DNA of 64,000 bases from Endomychus coccineus (lineage: Eukaryota > Arthropoda > Insecta > Coleoptera > Endomychidae). Under the pieces are notes generated by a model. The model saw only the letters and a list, made by a program, of their open reading frames with translations. It was not told the DNA's origin and did no database searches. Positions within the stretch are counted from its first letter, which is position 1, and each line of letters starts with the position of its first letter. The stretch spans positions 21,319,631 through 21,383,630 of the forward strand of contig OY294070.1 in assembly GCA_958510875.1 (NCBI GenBank). The letters run 5' to 3'. Shown here piece after piece: positions 21,061 to 32,599 of the stretch. The position numbers and the translations under genes were made by a program.

Positions 21061-22320
21061 CGAGAAGAGGGTCAAAATGCACTTGCAAAATTCCACTCGA
21101 ACATACTACTAGATAGGTAGATCTATAGATAGATAAACAAGCAAAGTTCAATAAGAGCTTGTGAAAAACGCTATCAATTTTTTTTCCGGCAACTGTGTTA
21201 TCATCATTTATACTCTTTTTCAATAATTCAGCAACACGAAGATATGATGATCTGGAAGCTGTGCCATACCCAACCAGTTATATGTAGCTAATAACTCATA
21301 ACATATGCTAGACAGCTTATAGTTCCAAAAACAGTAACTGTTGAGAGATTGTAAAGTAGAGAAAAATCAATATCCCAGAGAAGGAAAGCTCCAAGCAAAA
21401 TCCAAAGTATTCGTATGTTATAGACAATTATAAAACAAATAAGGAGATCCAGTGCTTTAGAATATGTTCCACTTGTTTATTCTGGCGAATCTATTTCTAC
21501 TCAAGCTACCAATCGTTCAAATCGATTCGGTTTAGACCATTGAAAAATCTGATGAAATGTTAGTTCAAAGCTCGTTGAATAAATCAACTATATTACCCAC
21601 CCTCAATTTTTAATTAAAGCCTTTTGATAAAGAGGATTCCTCATACAAACGAAAGTTTTAGCGATTCTTAGGTATACACGAGCGAGCGTGCACTATGATG
21701 TTCTATAAAAGCGTTCTTTAAAGTGGTTCTAAATATCTAATGATTTCCACGTTGCGGTCGCGAACACTGTCATACAAGCACTAAAAGCTCGAATACTGTG
21801 CGTTCGTTCTTCACGAACATTGTTCCTATGTTGAGCCGTGCATTAAGCTACATGTGTAGCTCTTCGGAGCGATCGATTGTCTACCAAGAGATAGAACGTT
21901 CAACATCAGGGTCCGCACATTCAATTACAACAAATAGTACATTGTGATTTTCGGTAAGCTCTTGGATTCACACGAAACGTGACGAAATATAATTTAACGA
22001 CTACAACGATACAAGTTGAGTTATTTAACATGTTTCACACGTAAGAGCTGGGGAAATTTGAAGTTATCGATAACCATAGGGTTCAGTTGACATTTTCGGG
22101 TGTAGGATGTTCTAAATTGTTATTCTAAATTAGCTAGCAGTTTGCCAAATCTTTTTTTTTTCATCTCTTCTTGAATGATGTCGTATGTTCTTGTTCTTCC
22201 AAGAATTTCAACATTGTGTGGTGACGAACTGCTTGAGACAGCCAGACGTTATCCAGGTCCTCGTGGTTTATCGGAAGAGGTAAAATTATATCATAGGTGG
22301 ATTTACTAAATTATTGCAAC
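21061..22320. other. No gene recognised
   Basis: Mixed-composition sequence without a recognisable coding segment on either strand. The part 21840-22000 is less AT-rich but I see no known motif. Confidence 0.4.
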
Positions 22321-22325
22321 ACTTG

Positions 22326-23395
22326 TCATCATCATCATTATCCATTGGGAGCAGGGATTGTAAGCCCCTATATGAACTTAGAACTGGATTGGGTCGATTT
22401 GTACGCCCTGCATTCAAAAGTCAGGACCCAGGAATAACGCTAATGCTGATATTGGTATAGGTTAAGATGGTAGCTGGTTTAATAGGAAGTTTAGTGCACT
22501 TAGCCAAAGACCCTTGTACACTATTCACTGCTACGTTTTTGAGGGGGTATTTGGATACCCTGCTGCTCGACAGAATCCTAAATTTTCACGTTTAGATCCT
22601 CGAGCCTAGCCAGGTAAACCTGGTTCGAATGAGCGCAGGATATCCACAAAGAAAGGGGGTTGACGACCCCACTTTGTTTCTCTCGCATCTCATGCAGAAG
22701 AGAATGTCACTTTTCCCTGCTGTATGTTTAAATTTCATCAGATTTCCGTGACCTGTAAAGATCTAGGAGATTATCCTGATACTTTGCCTACTCGACGAGA
22801 GTATCTCGCTTGCCCTTAGGCCTATCTCATTGCCAAGCAGCGCATTGGCAGTTCAGCAGCCGTCAATGGTTCCCATGCTGAGGTATGTTGATCTCAGATG
22901 GTTCGCATCTGTCCAGTTTGTCCGTTCTCTCATTTCCTTCCCAACCTGGGTGACTCGAATTCCAGGTCAGGTTGAGCCTGTTTCCATCGGCTAGCCTGTT
23001 AAGGATCTCCTTGGTATCCTTCACAAGCCTCGAGGATACTATCCGAACAGATCCAGATGGTCACATTTATCTTACCACAGCCGAGTAGCTTCTCTGCACA
23101 TCTGCAGATAGCAAGCATCAATATATCTAAAACCACGAAAGCCTGCTACCACTCTTGTGTCTGTTCTTAACCTATCCGTATACCAAATTGTGCCATGCTT
23201 TGGCGTGCGATAATTTTTTCATTCTTGCCTCGGAAGGATGACGACCCTGAAATGCTGCTCCGCGAACAGCAGAACTTTGATCCAGTCTTGCAGTTCTAGT
23301 CGCAGCCTTTCAGGCTGCCCCTAAATGGACGAGCTTGGTCTGCACTCCATCTCTTTAGGAACCCATTTAAGTCATCTAAGCCTGTAGACCGCCAT
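22326..23395 (-). pseudogene. Second RNase H-type non-LTR family, RNase H remnant
   Basis: Minus-strand translation around 23090-22880 gives RIVSSRLVKDTKEILNRLAD, then LNLTWNSSHPGWEGNERTDKL, the W-x-P-G-H-x-G-x-x-G-N-E-x-A-D-x-L region of RNase H, with PG changed to SS. Upstream (about 23200-23100) WHNLVYG..RTDTRVVAGF resembles the domain's first Asp-bearing strand. The 3' end at 22328-22340 is (CAT)n on the plus strand, the same type of tail as in the sister family. The rest, rich in small out-of-frame pieces, is probably the C-terminal region and 3' UTR. Decayed beyond function. Confidence 0.6.
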
Positions 23396-23399
23396 CATT

Positions 23400-24240
23400 T
23401 CTCATCATCATTGATAGGGAGTGACATGCCCAGCAAAGCTCTGAATGCAGCAGTCGGTGTACTCTTCCTTGTGGATGTGATGCCTCTGTGGACATTCTGT
23501 TCTACCATACAAGAACTGCATGACATCATGCCAATTGTTCAGCTACACTGCTGAGAGATTATCCTAGCATTTTGGCACCACTCTTTGTTGAGCTAGCCTC
23601 GAAGGGCGAGACTACCCACGCAGTTTTATGAAGCGATCATAGGTTTCGGCACAACAGGGACTCAATACGACCCCCCCCCCCACTCTGGCCAGGGTATCAG
23701 ACATTTCATTCTAACTCTTGCTGTGGCCTGGAACCCTGACAAGTTGAACTTTGTTTGTCCTAGTTAGTTTAGCCAGTGCGTCTCTACATACTTTGACAAG
23801 CCTTGATGTGACTTGAGAGGTCCCAGGACCGACCGACTGTCTGTGCAGATACGTATAAGCCTATTTACTTAGTTTCTTCGAAATTTTTTCCAAGGCCCAA
23901 GTCAATATTGCGTAGACTTCTGCCTGAAAAACCATGCAGCACACACCAAGGGTCACTGATATAGGTACAATCCCGGACCAGAACCCTGACCTAAGTTGGA
24001 CCCATCTGTAAGTCATAAGAGCCCATCTGGTGGCAGTAGGGTGAGAGATTCGTTGCTCGAATCTCCTCTATCAGGGATGAGGATTTGAGACAGATGCAGG
24101 TATCATTCGAAGGGAAACCTTCGCCAAAACACAATGTTCATACATGGTGTAATTCATGACGAAAATTGACCTCCGCTTCCACATTGGTTGGATATCATGT
24201 ATCATTGGGTCGCTACCTTGTTGATTCAGCATGCTTGATG
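23400..24240 (-). pseudogene. RNase H-type non-LTR element, third copy
   Basis: Blocks such as GTCAATATTGCGTAGACTTC, TTTGACAAGCCTTGATGTGA and AGGGCGAGACTACCC align with the 57.0-57.55 kb copy (GCGTAGACCTCCGCCTGAAA, TTTGACAAGCCTTGATGTGA) on the same strand. They cover the middle of an RNase H domain, the minus-strand equivalents of FQAEVYAI and SRLVKECRD. Frames are broken and the finger end is replaced by other sequence containing a short CAT run near 23402 and a C11 run near 23673. Confidence 0.65.
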
Positions 24241-25850
24241 TACGTTAGTATATCATATGTTCAATCGACTATAGTTAAGTAAGCATTGTGGTTGTTATGC
24301 CAATCTGATAACATTTAATTTTGGAAAATAGAAAAACTATCTGTTCACTTGGTTCAGGATTTATGGAAGATGAAATTCCTATTGGTACATTACATTTAAT
24401 GTGTCATCTCCTTCTAGATAAAGTTCCGGATATGGTCGGATCTATGCACTTAACTTAGAACTCATCCTAATAAACAAATTCACGAATCGTCTAAGACTTT
24501 TTAAAATGTGTGTTCTTTACTTTCCGGCATACGCAATAAAAGTAAATTCTTATACAGTAACCGTATGTACAACTGATAACTGTTTATTATAAAAGGGCAA
24601 AAGGTTAGAAATTTCCCAATAGTTGAGTGTCAAGCCTCGATCAGGTAAATTTTCTAAGAAACCATTAATAAACAAACTATTCGTATTCTATTATTGACCC
24701 AAAATTTTATTACAGAAAGGTTTAGTAATAGAAATATGAATAATATCATGAGTAGATAGCATACAATTTTCAGATGGTTAAAAAGAGGCAAAAAAGGCAA
24801 TTTGCCTATAATCCGAGCTTCAGTTATAGCTTTTTTATACACGCTTATTTACAAGTAAAACAATTTATGATTTTACGCAAGGAATAGGTAAAACTCTATT
24901 AAATTCGAATATTTATCACCACTTAATACTGGCCATGCGCCATAAGACTTAACGTTACTATTGTAAGCTACGTCCTCTAATCCAAGCCTTTTGTTGATAA
25001 CGTAACACTCATGTTTGTAGTCAGCAGCCAGGCTTCGTATATACAGCGGGTATTGACACTGGTCGTTGGAGGAATCATATATTAGAAAGCATTATCTACA
25101 AGTTTCATTAATACAAAAGTAATATAGAAACCGAGTGAAAAGCAAATGAGAAAAGAGCATATTGGGGTACCTTGTGAATTCGAAAGCCATTTAACTCTCA
25201 GAATGTCTGCGAATAGTTAATACGCTCGCACAGATTTGAACTCAGTTTCAACATTAACCCCTCTGAATAGTCTGTTCAAAACTGTAGTAGCGATCCTAAT
25301 TCAAATATTTCTGAACTCCAACTATTCTCTGGATATAGAATGTACCTGCGTTCCGATCATACTAACTACACAGCATTAATATAGATTATGCAACACGAAG
25401 ACAATTTGGAAACAGTATATTGTTGAAAATATGACCTCATATCTGCTGTGATTAGCTGTGATAGAATCAAGTAATGAAAACCCATATAATTTTATTATTA
25501 CCGCATTGTGCAAAAACTGCGTACAGTTCACAGCAATAATTCAATAACAATAGGTATTGTTTAGAATGAAAATAATATGGTAGTTTGTCAATAAAAATTG
25601 TCATTAGATGTTGTATTCGATTGTCTGCAAAACTGATATAGGGCAGCTCATTCGACTCCTATTGTTGCGCATTTTACATTCAAAAACAAAAAGCAAAGAA
25701 AGCAACAGATCAATAAATTTGATATTACTGTATCTAGGAAAGTCCTTGGAGTCTATTGAAGGATGAACGTTTAAGATTTGTCATTTTAAGAATTTTCTTA
25801 AATAAACATATAACGATATGATAATTTTGATTATATGAAAGAATAACTAC
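24241..25850. other. No gene recognised
   Basis: AT-rich sequence. Open frames are short and show no family motif on either strand. Confidence 0.45.
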
Positions 25851-25854
25851 TTTG

Positions 25855-25930
25855 TTTTTATACCACTTTTATTAATAATAACGTGAAAGCGTAACTATAG
25901 TTTCAACACCGAAGTGCCATTATAAAACAA
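25855..25930 (-). repeat. Decayed Penelope terminal segment
   Basis: Minus strand reads GGCACUUCGGUGUUGAAACUA, a helix II with UUCG loop followed by GAAAC as in PLE hammerheads, but the CUGAUGA box is lost (UAUAA there). It lies just downstream of the minus-strand PLE endonuclease piece at 26120-26550, so it is probably that element's 3' end. A similar but more decayed segment lies near 39890-39940. Confidence 0.45.
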
Positions 25931-26119
25931 TTAGAAAATTATGAAGAAATCAATGAAACATTTCAAGTATAAATAGAGTAGAGTAAAGTAGGGTTGAGGT
26001 TAAGAGGTCAATGGAAATTCCAAAAGCAGGTAGATCCTAGGAAAGTACAGTATTACATAGTAAACATAGCAACAATTTGTGAATTAGTGAGATTATAATT
26101 TAATATTCTAAGAATTATT

Positions 26120-26550
26120 TTAAGAGCGGTTTGAAAGACACATGAAAAGATCACTCTGATATAGGTCTAACTGATCATTGAGAATATTTTTATTAGAGTT
26201 TTTGACACCTTTATAAATCTCTATTGATTCTAATATATTCAATTTAAAACCTCTGGTTTGGTTATGTAGAATGCTTAGACTATCTAAATCAGAGAAATTA
26301 TGACCAGTTTGTAAAAAATGATTAGCAAAGGTTGGATCAGTTTTGTTGAGTCTAAGCGAGCGAAAATGTTCTTCGTATATTAATTTGAAATTACGACAAG
26401 TTCTACCTATATAAAAGTCATCACAGTCTGGGCAAATCATCTCATAAACTCCAGGTTGTCTATATTTATTGATTTTGTCTTTGGCGTTGTATATAAGATG
26501 GCAAAGTTTATTTTGAGGTTTGAAACTGATTTTGAAATTATGGCGTGATA
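26120..26550 (-). pseudogene. Penelope-like element GIY-YIG endonuclease
   Basis: The minus strand carries the linker NKLCHLIYNAKDKINKYRQP, then GVYEMICPDCDDFYIGRTCR, the G-V-Y...Y-I-G-x-T signature of the GIY-YIG nuclease that follows the RT in Penelope-like retroelements. The conserved H-F (EEHFRSLR) and the TDPTFANHFLQTGHNFSDLD segment with its histidines follow. The 106-residue frame ends at 26120 with ..LSNRS. The RT is missing: at about 26560 the sequence turns into a plus-strand Jockey-like RT through a 16-bp inverted repeat. The endonuclease itself looks nearly intact. Confidence 0.85.
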
Positions 26551-26578
26551 TTAAATTATATTAAAATCAGTTTCAAAC

Positions 26579-27515
26579 GATTCAGTGGAAATATTGAAAC
26601 TGGAGAAACAGCAGTACCATTATAATAAATTTGATAGATTTAGAAATAACCCCAAAGAAAGGTGGACAAATTTGAAAAAATTAATTAATAGTAATATAAA
26701 CGATGTTCCAAACGCTATTCAATTTGATAACGACACTCTACAATTAGTTTCAAGGAAGAGTTTAGTGATAGCGGGAAAACTTAATTTTTATTATCTCTAA
26801 ATGAGTAACGAGTAATAGTGAATACATCAGATTCTAAGCTCTCAGTAAATGAAATATTAAACGCTAAGATGTTGAAAGAAATTTTTGAAGCAATGGGTCA
26901 CATCATGTTGAATTTGGTTAACAATTCTCTCAGCACTGGCAAAATTCCCACATTACTTAAATTATCATCATTCTAATCCAAAAAATTCCAAAAATCATTG
27001 AAGCATCTCAATTTAGACCTGTGAATACACTCCCTCCTATGGAAAAAGTTTTAGAATTAGCCGTCTATGAACAATTATTGAATCACATTGAAAATAATGA
27101 CTCATTATTGAACAACCAATGTGGATTTCGAAAATATATTCTTGTAAATCGCCACTACAACTCACACTATGTAAATTCGAGGAAGATGTAGACAGTAACA
27201 AATATGTCACTAGTGTGTTCTTGGATTTGAAATGAGCTTTTGAAACCATCAACCGAAGAATTCTGTTGGTTAAATTATTTCAATATGATATTCGTGGCAG
27301 TGTTTATGATTGGATTGAGGACTACCTCAAGGATCGAAAACAAAGAGTACATTTTAATAATTGTCTGGAATTAGTAATGATATGGGTGTTCCTCAAGGAA
27401 CTGTCTTAGGTCCGTTACTGTTTATTCTTTATTTGAACGATATAGATTTATATATAGACTGTGAATTTATACCAGTTTGCAGATTGTTTTGCATGATGCT
27501 CTGTGAACTATGAAT
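26579..27515 (+). pseudogene. Jockey/CR1-like RT remnant
   Basis: The first piece (26585-26800) reads KERWTNLKKLINSNINDVPN, the linker before the RT. Later frames give FRPVNTLPPMEKVLELAVYE, NQCGFRK, VFLDLK.AFETINRRILLVK and DWIEDYLKDRKQRVHFNN, with PLLFILYLNDIDL near 27410-27450, the RT motif order. The sequence breaks at about 27515, where the FADD box is expected. At least four frameshifts or stops. No endonuclease, ORF1 or 3' end. Confidence 0.8.
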
Positions 27516-27890
27516 GTCACTCGTGATTAGCGTTTTCTACGTCATAGAGGTTGACAGTCGCGTATTTCGATCCCAAATAGCAAATAACCAGGAACGTTGG
27601 ACATCCTGGAAAGTAAAATTTTCCACGTCGATAAAATTATCGTGTGATAGGTTTCCAGGGGTTTTTTGGTCGCTGATTACGAATTATATATATCAAATGT
27701 TCAACAATATCATTTTATAAAAAAAAACGCGGAAAATTTGATTACAATAAAATTATGAAGCTCAGTTTGGGGAAAGATAAAATTGAATAGTATACTATAA
27801 TCAGGGAGTGCAGAAAGAAACCATTGAACTGGTCAGTAACCTTAATAGCTTGTTTACAATCACTGAAAAAAAACCTCTATTCGTATCTTC
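27516..27890. other. No gene recognised; repeat-like motif
   Basis: Around 27640-27690 TTTCCAGGGGTTTTTTGG and TCGCTGATTACGAA resemble words in the 14-16 kb and 44.7-45.5 kb elements, perhaps a decayed end of that type. Nothing else recognised. Confidence 0.35.
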
Positions 27891-27892
27891 TA

Positions 27893-29010
27893 CTACAAAA
27901 GCAGGTGGACTAGACGACGATTCCAGACTTCCAAAAACACGGTTGAACGAAAAATGTTGTCTCGTTGTTGCTGAAAATTTTCCTTCTTTGAGTTTCCAGG
28001 AATGGTCTCTGAGACCCTCGCGTCATTGTTTAATGTATATAGTTCGTCCAAATCAATGCCAAAATAGGTTATGATCAGATCACCACGTAGACGTCTGTCG
28101 CAAATTTTTTGCATGTTCAAAATGGATAGCCTGTCTTCATAAGACACGCCTTCTAACATAAGAAATGCTAGTGGAATAACTTGCACGGATTCAAGAAGTG
28201 TTGCGTCATAAATAAGATCTACACTCCAAACAGGTCCAGCGAATTCCAGAATTGGGCGTGTATACGTTGTGTATACTTCATTTAATCCCAAAGGAGACAT
28301 TTTTGTAAAGGCCTCAAAGAGAAGATACAAGGATGTTTCAGCTCTTTTGCAAATGTTTGCTATATGGTTTGACCATGATACATTTTCGTTTACTGTAACA
28401 CCAAGATCTATGTGATGGGCTACAGGTAATATTTTTACTCCACCGATATTATAGTCCAAGCAATCATTTGTTTTGGCCTAATGGAGAATAACACATTTGT
28501 TAATATTTAGAGGAAGCCCCCCAATTAGAACATCAAGATATCCTATCGAGATCTTTTTGTAGCTCTATATACTGGTATATGAGGTTTGCATCAATCTTCA
28601 TATCATCGACAAAGCAGGATTTCTTAGATTTAACATGGTATACAACGTCCGAGACATAGGTCAGGAATAACGGAGGTCTTAATACCTAGCCCTGGAGTAC
28701 ACCACTGAAAACGCCTAATTTAGAGGAGAAGTAGTCCTCAATTCAAACAGATGGTTCAGTTTGAAAGGAATGCTGAAAAATGTAGGTATATTACATCAAT
28801 AGATAGCTTCTTATGTAGACCTAATGACCAGTCATTTATGCATTTTACTACATTGGTAACATGGAAGCCATATTATTCTTCGGGTATAACACGGTAATTC
28901 AGAAGGAATGTTAGTATTTGATTAGTAATAATGGATTTCATAATCTTGAGTATGATAGGAGTTAGGCTTATCGGTCTAAATTTTCAGGATTGAATTTATC
29001 ACCTTTTTAG
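27893..29010 (-). pseudogene. Jockey/CR1-like RT remnant, minus strand
   Basis: Reading downward from about 28970: RPISLTPIILKIMKSIITNQ (RT motif 1-2), QYGFH-like with DWSLGLHKKLSIDV, PPLFLTYVSDVVYH, then SCFVDDMKI at the catalytic FADD position. The 188-residue frame 28459-27893 holds the thumb: HIDLGVTVNENVSWSNHI, RPILEFAGPVWS and LESVQVIPLAFLMLEG. The last ~30 residues run out of family similarity. Both catalytic aspartates survive but the frame is broken several times upstream. 5' end and endonuclease missing. Confidence 0.75.
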
Positions 29011-29930
29011 AATAAAGGTGTTATTGGCTCTGAGCGTCAAAAATCGGCAAGACATGTTTGACGTTATGCTTTGATAACACATATAACCCCATCATACATT
29101 AGAGGCACAAGCCGCCACTGACATTCATATTCCGACCAGCATAAGGAAATAATGGAGCGATTTGAATCAAAGATGAGACTGAACGGACGATAGAGTTGAC
29201 AATTGTCAAATGATCTTATCATAGCAAGAAGTTGACCAATTACGGATAAAGGCAGACACAGAAGAAGAGAAGAGTAGGTCTGTAGAAACTTGGCGTGGCA
29301 AAGTTCGAAACAGACAGTACGCTTTCTAGGTATTGAGCTTGCGGAGTTTGAAGTTTGAAATAAGGGGGTCTATAGTATTGCTTCAGATATTAAATTTGAT
29401 GCTCAATATCCGTTGGTGCAGTCTGAATTCATTTTATATTATTACGGTTGTGCTTTATCACTTAATATATCCATATTGAGCAACAGATAGAGATACAAAT
29501 ACAACATAAATTAATTCGTAATGAGTATTAGACATGAAAGTACTTATTCAATAACAGGAATGGGCCTCTATTTTGGGGACGAAATTGGAGAGGTCTGTCT
29601 ATATATCATTCAGAGTATATAAAACATACTAATATTGACCATTAGTTAATGTGTTGAGGACATAACACATACCACATAAATACTTCATAAATAATTCGAA
29701 CATGACAGTAGACTTTTACCCTTTTCGCAAAATGTGGAAATAACAGGCTGAAATGTATATCTCATATAAAATAGATGAAATGGACTATTTCTGAAGGGTT
29801 TCAGTCACTTATTTCAGCATAAAATACTATTAATAAATTGAGACAGTTATTTATAAACATTTTTCAAATTTAATATTTCAATAATGATACTTCGACAACC
29901 TACATAACTCATGTATGGCCGAAATCTTTT
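29011..29930. other. No gene recognised
   Basis: No coding motif on either strand. The piece 29110-29330 is less AT-rich but unassigned. Confidence 0.45.
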
Positions 29931-29934
29931 GAAA

Positions 29935-30440
29935 AAAAGCATATGACGAAGTCTGGCACTGAGGCCTTCTTGGGAAACTTTCGTCATATGGTTTGAGGCC
30001 TCAACATTGCCGCTTATTATCGAGTTTTCTCTGATGTGGTGGTTGACGGACTATCCTACGATAGAGTGGCTATCAACGCTGGTGTTCCACAGGGAACATT
30101 GTTTCCGCTCCATATCGACGATATGTTGGGAATGATCCGTCCACAGCTTTTCAGAAGATAATACACTTCATACCGCTTTCTCATCTAGAGCCCCTATACC
30201 ATCCAATGAAGCTAGAAAAGCGAGACAGAGAGAGGTTGACGCAATTAATAGAGATCTGGCAATGATTTTGAAATGGCGATCTAGTAAAGTTTAATGGAAC
30301 CAAAACTCAAGCTTACGTCTTCTCCAGGAAGGCAGATTCCACAATTCCTAATATGATTATGTCAGGTTCAACTATTCCTATGAAGTCTTACCTGTCCATG
30401 ATCGGAATCACCACCCACAGCACCCTCTTATGGCATGACA
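29935..30440 (+). pseudogene. RT fragment of a VFSRKADSTIPN-type non-LTR family
   Basis: Frames give KAYDEVWH.GLLGKL, then INAGVPQGTLFPLHIDDML (RT motif 4 region) and, after frameshifts, FNGTKTQAYVFSRKADSTIPN then MIMSGSTIPMKSYLSMIGIT, which is the strand and turn after the FADD box in I/Jockey-type RTs. The FADD region itself is garbled. Other pieces of this family occur at 31500-31690 (-), 34597-34705 (+), 46500-47215 (-) and 51700-52090 (-). Confidence 0.7.
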
Positions 30441-31490
30441 TGCGAGATTCATGGCATTAGTAAAATACATTTATTATTAACATGTATATTCCCATTTTTA
30501 TGTAGTTTTTGAACCGTCCTGATTTGTAACACCTATTATCCTGGACCCTTCGCCAAATTTTATGAAAATCTATTTATTGAAAAAAAAATGGTAAAAATGC
30601 TTCATTGAATGGACTAGTAGTCTCATACATGATTAATCGTTATTTTGTTGATAGATGAGTCAATTAATTGCAATATTTTGCGTATTTTTGTATGGGTAGT
30701 ATTTTCCTTTGCTGCTTTGTTAGATTAACTGTGAGGTGTGGGATGTCTTTGATTTCACAGCGATTTTTAATTTTAGATCTCAATGAAACAAAATTCATAT
30801 TTGACGCGTATCAGCTTTCGCCTTCTTCAGAAAGTGAGCTAGTGACATTGAATTCAAAGCTATAAGTTAGTGACTCCGAAAAGTCGTGGATAGAGCCGTG
30901 AAATTAAATTTATCTATGAAATTCATAATTGTATAATAAAACGTCGTGAACTTTCAAATCAATTTCAACACTTTCAAGTTATGCAGCATACATCCGATAC
31001 CACCGCGTAACGTTATAGCTTTTCGTACAAAATGCGGTGTCAAACACATCTCAATGAAATTTTATCGACTTCGAAGTTAATGCGATTTTCCCAAGGATAT
31101 CGTTCCCTTGGATATATCACAAACGATACAGCTCTCCAGCTCAATATATAAGGTCAGAGTTACATCAAACTTCTTGTGTGAAGTTTCAAAACGATTCCCT
31201 TCATCCAGAAATATGGCTTTTTTTGTTTCGGAAGGAAAATCATTATTTTTGTTTCTCAATGCGATTTTCAATACAAAATACCCATTTCCACAGTACTGCG
31301 GCAAATAATTTCAAACCTACCTAGTATTCAATTAACACAATACAATATTAGCCACTTGCTCCGCATCAAACGTACAGACAAAGACAAAAATGTAGACGAA
31401 CCACGAACCGTCACTTTCAATAGAACAGACAATAAAGACAGCGACTAGCTCAACAGTTTAACGTGATCCCTGGCGGTAGCACTCACAAGC
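30441..31490. other. No gene recognised
   Basis: AT-rich. Overlapping frames at 31077-31308 on both strands show no motif I can name. Confidence 0.4.
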
Positions 31491-31499
31491 GAAGAAAAT

Positions 31500-31690
31500 C
31501 CTGATGGCTACTTCCCTACTTTCAACAAGACGTATCCCTGTGGAACACCAGCGTTGAGAGTCGACCACCGCATGGTGTGATCTATCTGCCGAAGAACTCG
31601 ATAGTAAACGACGAAGTTAAGGCGGCAAACCTTATAATAGGAGTTCCAAGAAGGCCTTAGTGTCAGACCTGGTCTACAACTTTGGAGATA
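31500..31690 (-). pseudogene. RT fragment, same family as 29.9-30.4 kb
   Basis: On the minus strand, sequence near 31550-31530 encodes AGVPQG-like residues after STLNAG (GTTCCACAGGGATACGTC), and the upstream part matches the KAFL..GLPP..IEFFGR segment of the same RT as at 29.95 kb. Only about 190 bp is recognisable and it is frame-broken. Confidence 0.5.
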
Positions 31691-31914
31691 TCCAATGCTA
31701 CAACTAGAGATTTCTCATATTTTTCAATAGATGTATGTAATACGTAGGCAAGCAGGTCCCTTGTTGGTCAAATTTTTATCATTATTTCATTTGTTCATTC
31801 TACTGTTCGCTACGCTCCGGAGTGAACGTGATATTCAGTTTCAGTATAGTGAGAAATGCCAAAATGGAACAGACTTCCATTGAACAGTTTTAGCACAAAG
31901 TAATGTTTAATAAT

Positions 31915-32045
31915 TAATAATGATTCTTGACCCAGGTATGAATTATATATAAATTCTCTTGAAATAGGTCACACTAACACATATGCTTATTATTTTCGTC
32001 TCTACGTACGTTTCGGTCTTACGACCATCATCAGAAGAAGTATTA
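31915..32045 (-). repeat. Penelope terminal segment, single copy
   Basis: This matches one arm and the tail of the 12755-13024 element: GATTCTTGACCCAGGTATGA, AATTCTC..GAAATAGGTCACA, ATTTTCGTCTCTACGTACG, TTTCGGTCTTACGACCATCA. It is a solo PLE end. The differences from the 12.8-kb copy show it is an older relative of the same lineage. Confidence 0.7.
31998..32038 (-). ncRNA. Hammerhead ribozyme-like core in solo PLE end
   Basis: Minus strand: UCUU-CUGAUGA-U-GGUC(GUAA)GACC-GAAA-CGUACG-UA-GAGAC. Helix II and a GNRA loop are kept, with the loop changed from GUGA to GUAA. Helix I is shorter (four pairs, one G-U). Core bases and the GUA site are present, as is the extra U after the CUGAUGA box. Confidence 0.6.
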
Positions 32046-32184
32046 TGACTGAAACGGGATTTCTTACGACTAATTGTATTCGCACAAAGCGTCTTTATTG
32101 CACCAATCTCAATTGAAAATTCTCACGTCGCCGAAACGAACAGAAACACGAATAATCGAAACTTTAACACATTAATGCTTCAAG

Positions 32185-32587
32185 TACCGGGATATCAAAA
32201 ATTATCTTGGTCAAGGGTGGTTGTGGAATCTAAAACGTGTGTCTTACTTTACGTTTGAAATAATTATGTCACTGTCATACTGACATCATCAATAACCTAC
32301 AAATTTCATACCTATTTATTTGAGTTGTAAAACAATGATGAACTACATCGAACAAAACGCGGGACATTTCTAACATTTACTGTAATTTAGTTTTTCTTGT
32401 TACTAAAACCGTTATTTCATAATTTGTAGTTCATTATTGTTTTACAACTGAAATAAATAGGTATGAAATTTGTAGGTTATTGATGATGTCAGTGTGACAG
32501 TGACATAAGTATTTCAAACGTAAAGTAAGACACACGTTTTAGATTCCACAACCACCCTTGACCAAGATAATTTTTGATATCCCGGTA
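32185..32587. mobile_element. Palindromic MITE (Tc1/mariner-type ends)
   Basis: Left arm 32187-32347 and right arm 32425-32585 are near-perfect inverted repeats (CCGGGATATCAAAAATTATC at both ends; 77-bp spacer). A TA dinucleotide flanks each end, as expected for insertion by Tc1/mariner transposases. Total 399 bp, no coding capacity, so a non-autonomous foldback-type MITE dependent on an unknown transposase. Confidence 0.75.
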
Positions 32588-32599
32588 TATGTATATGCA

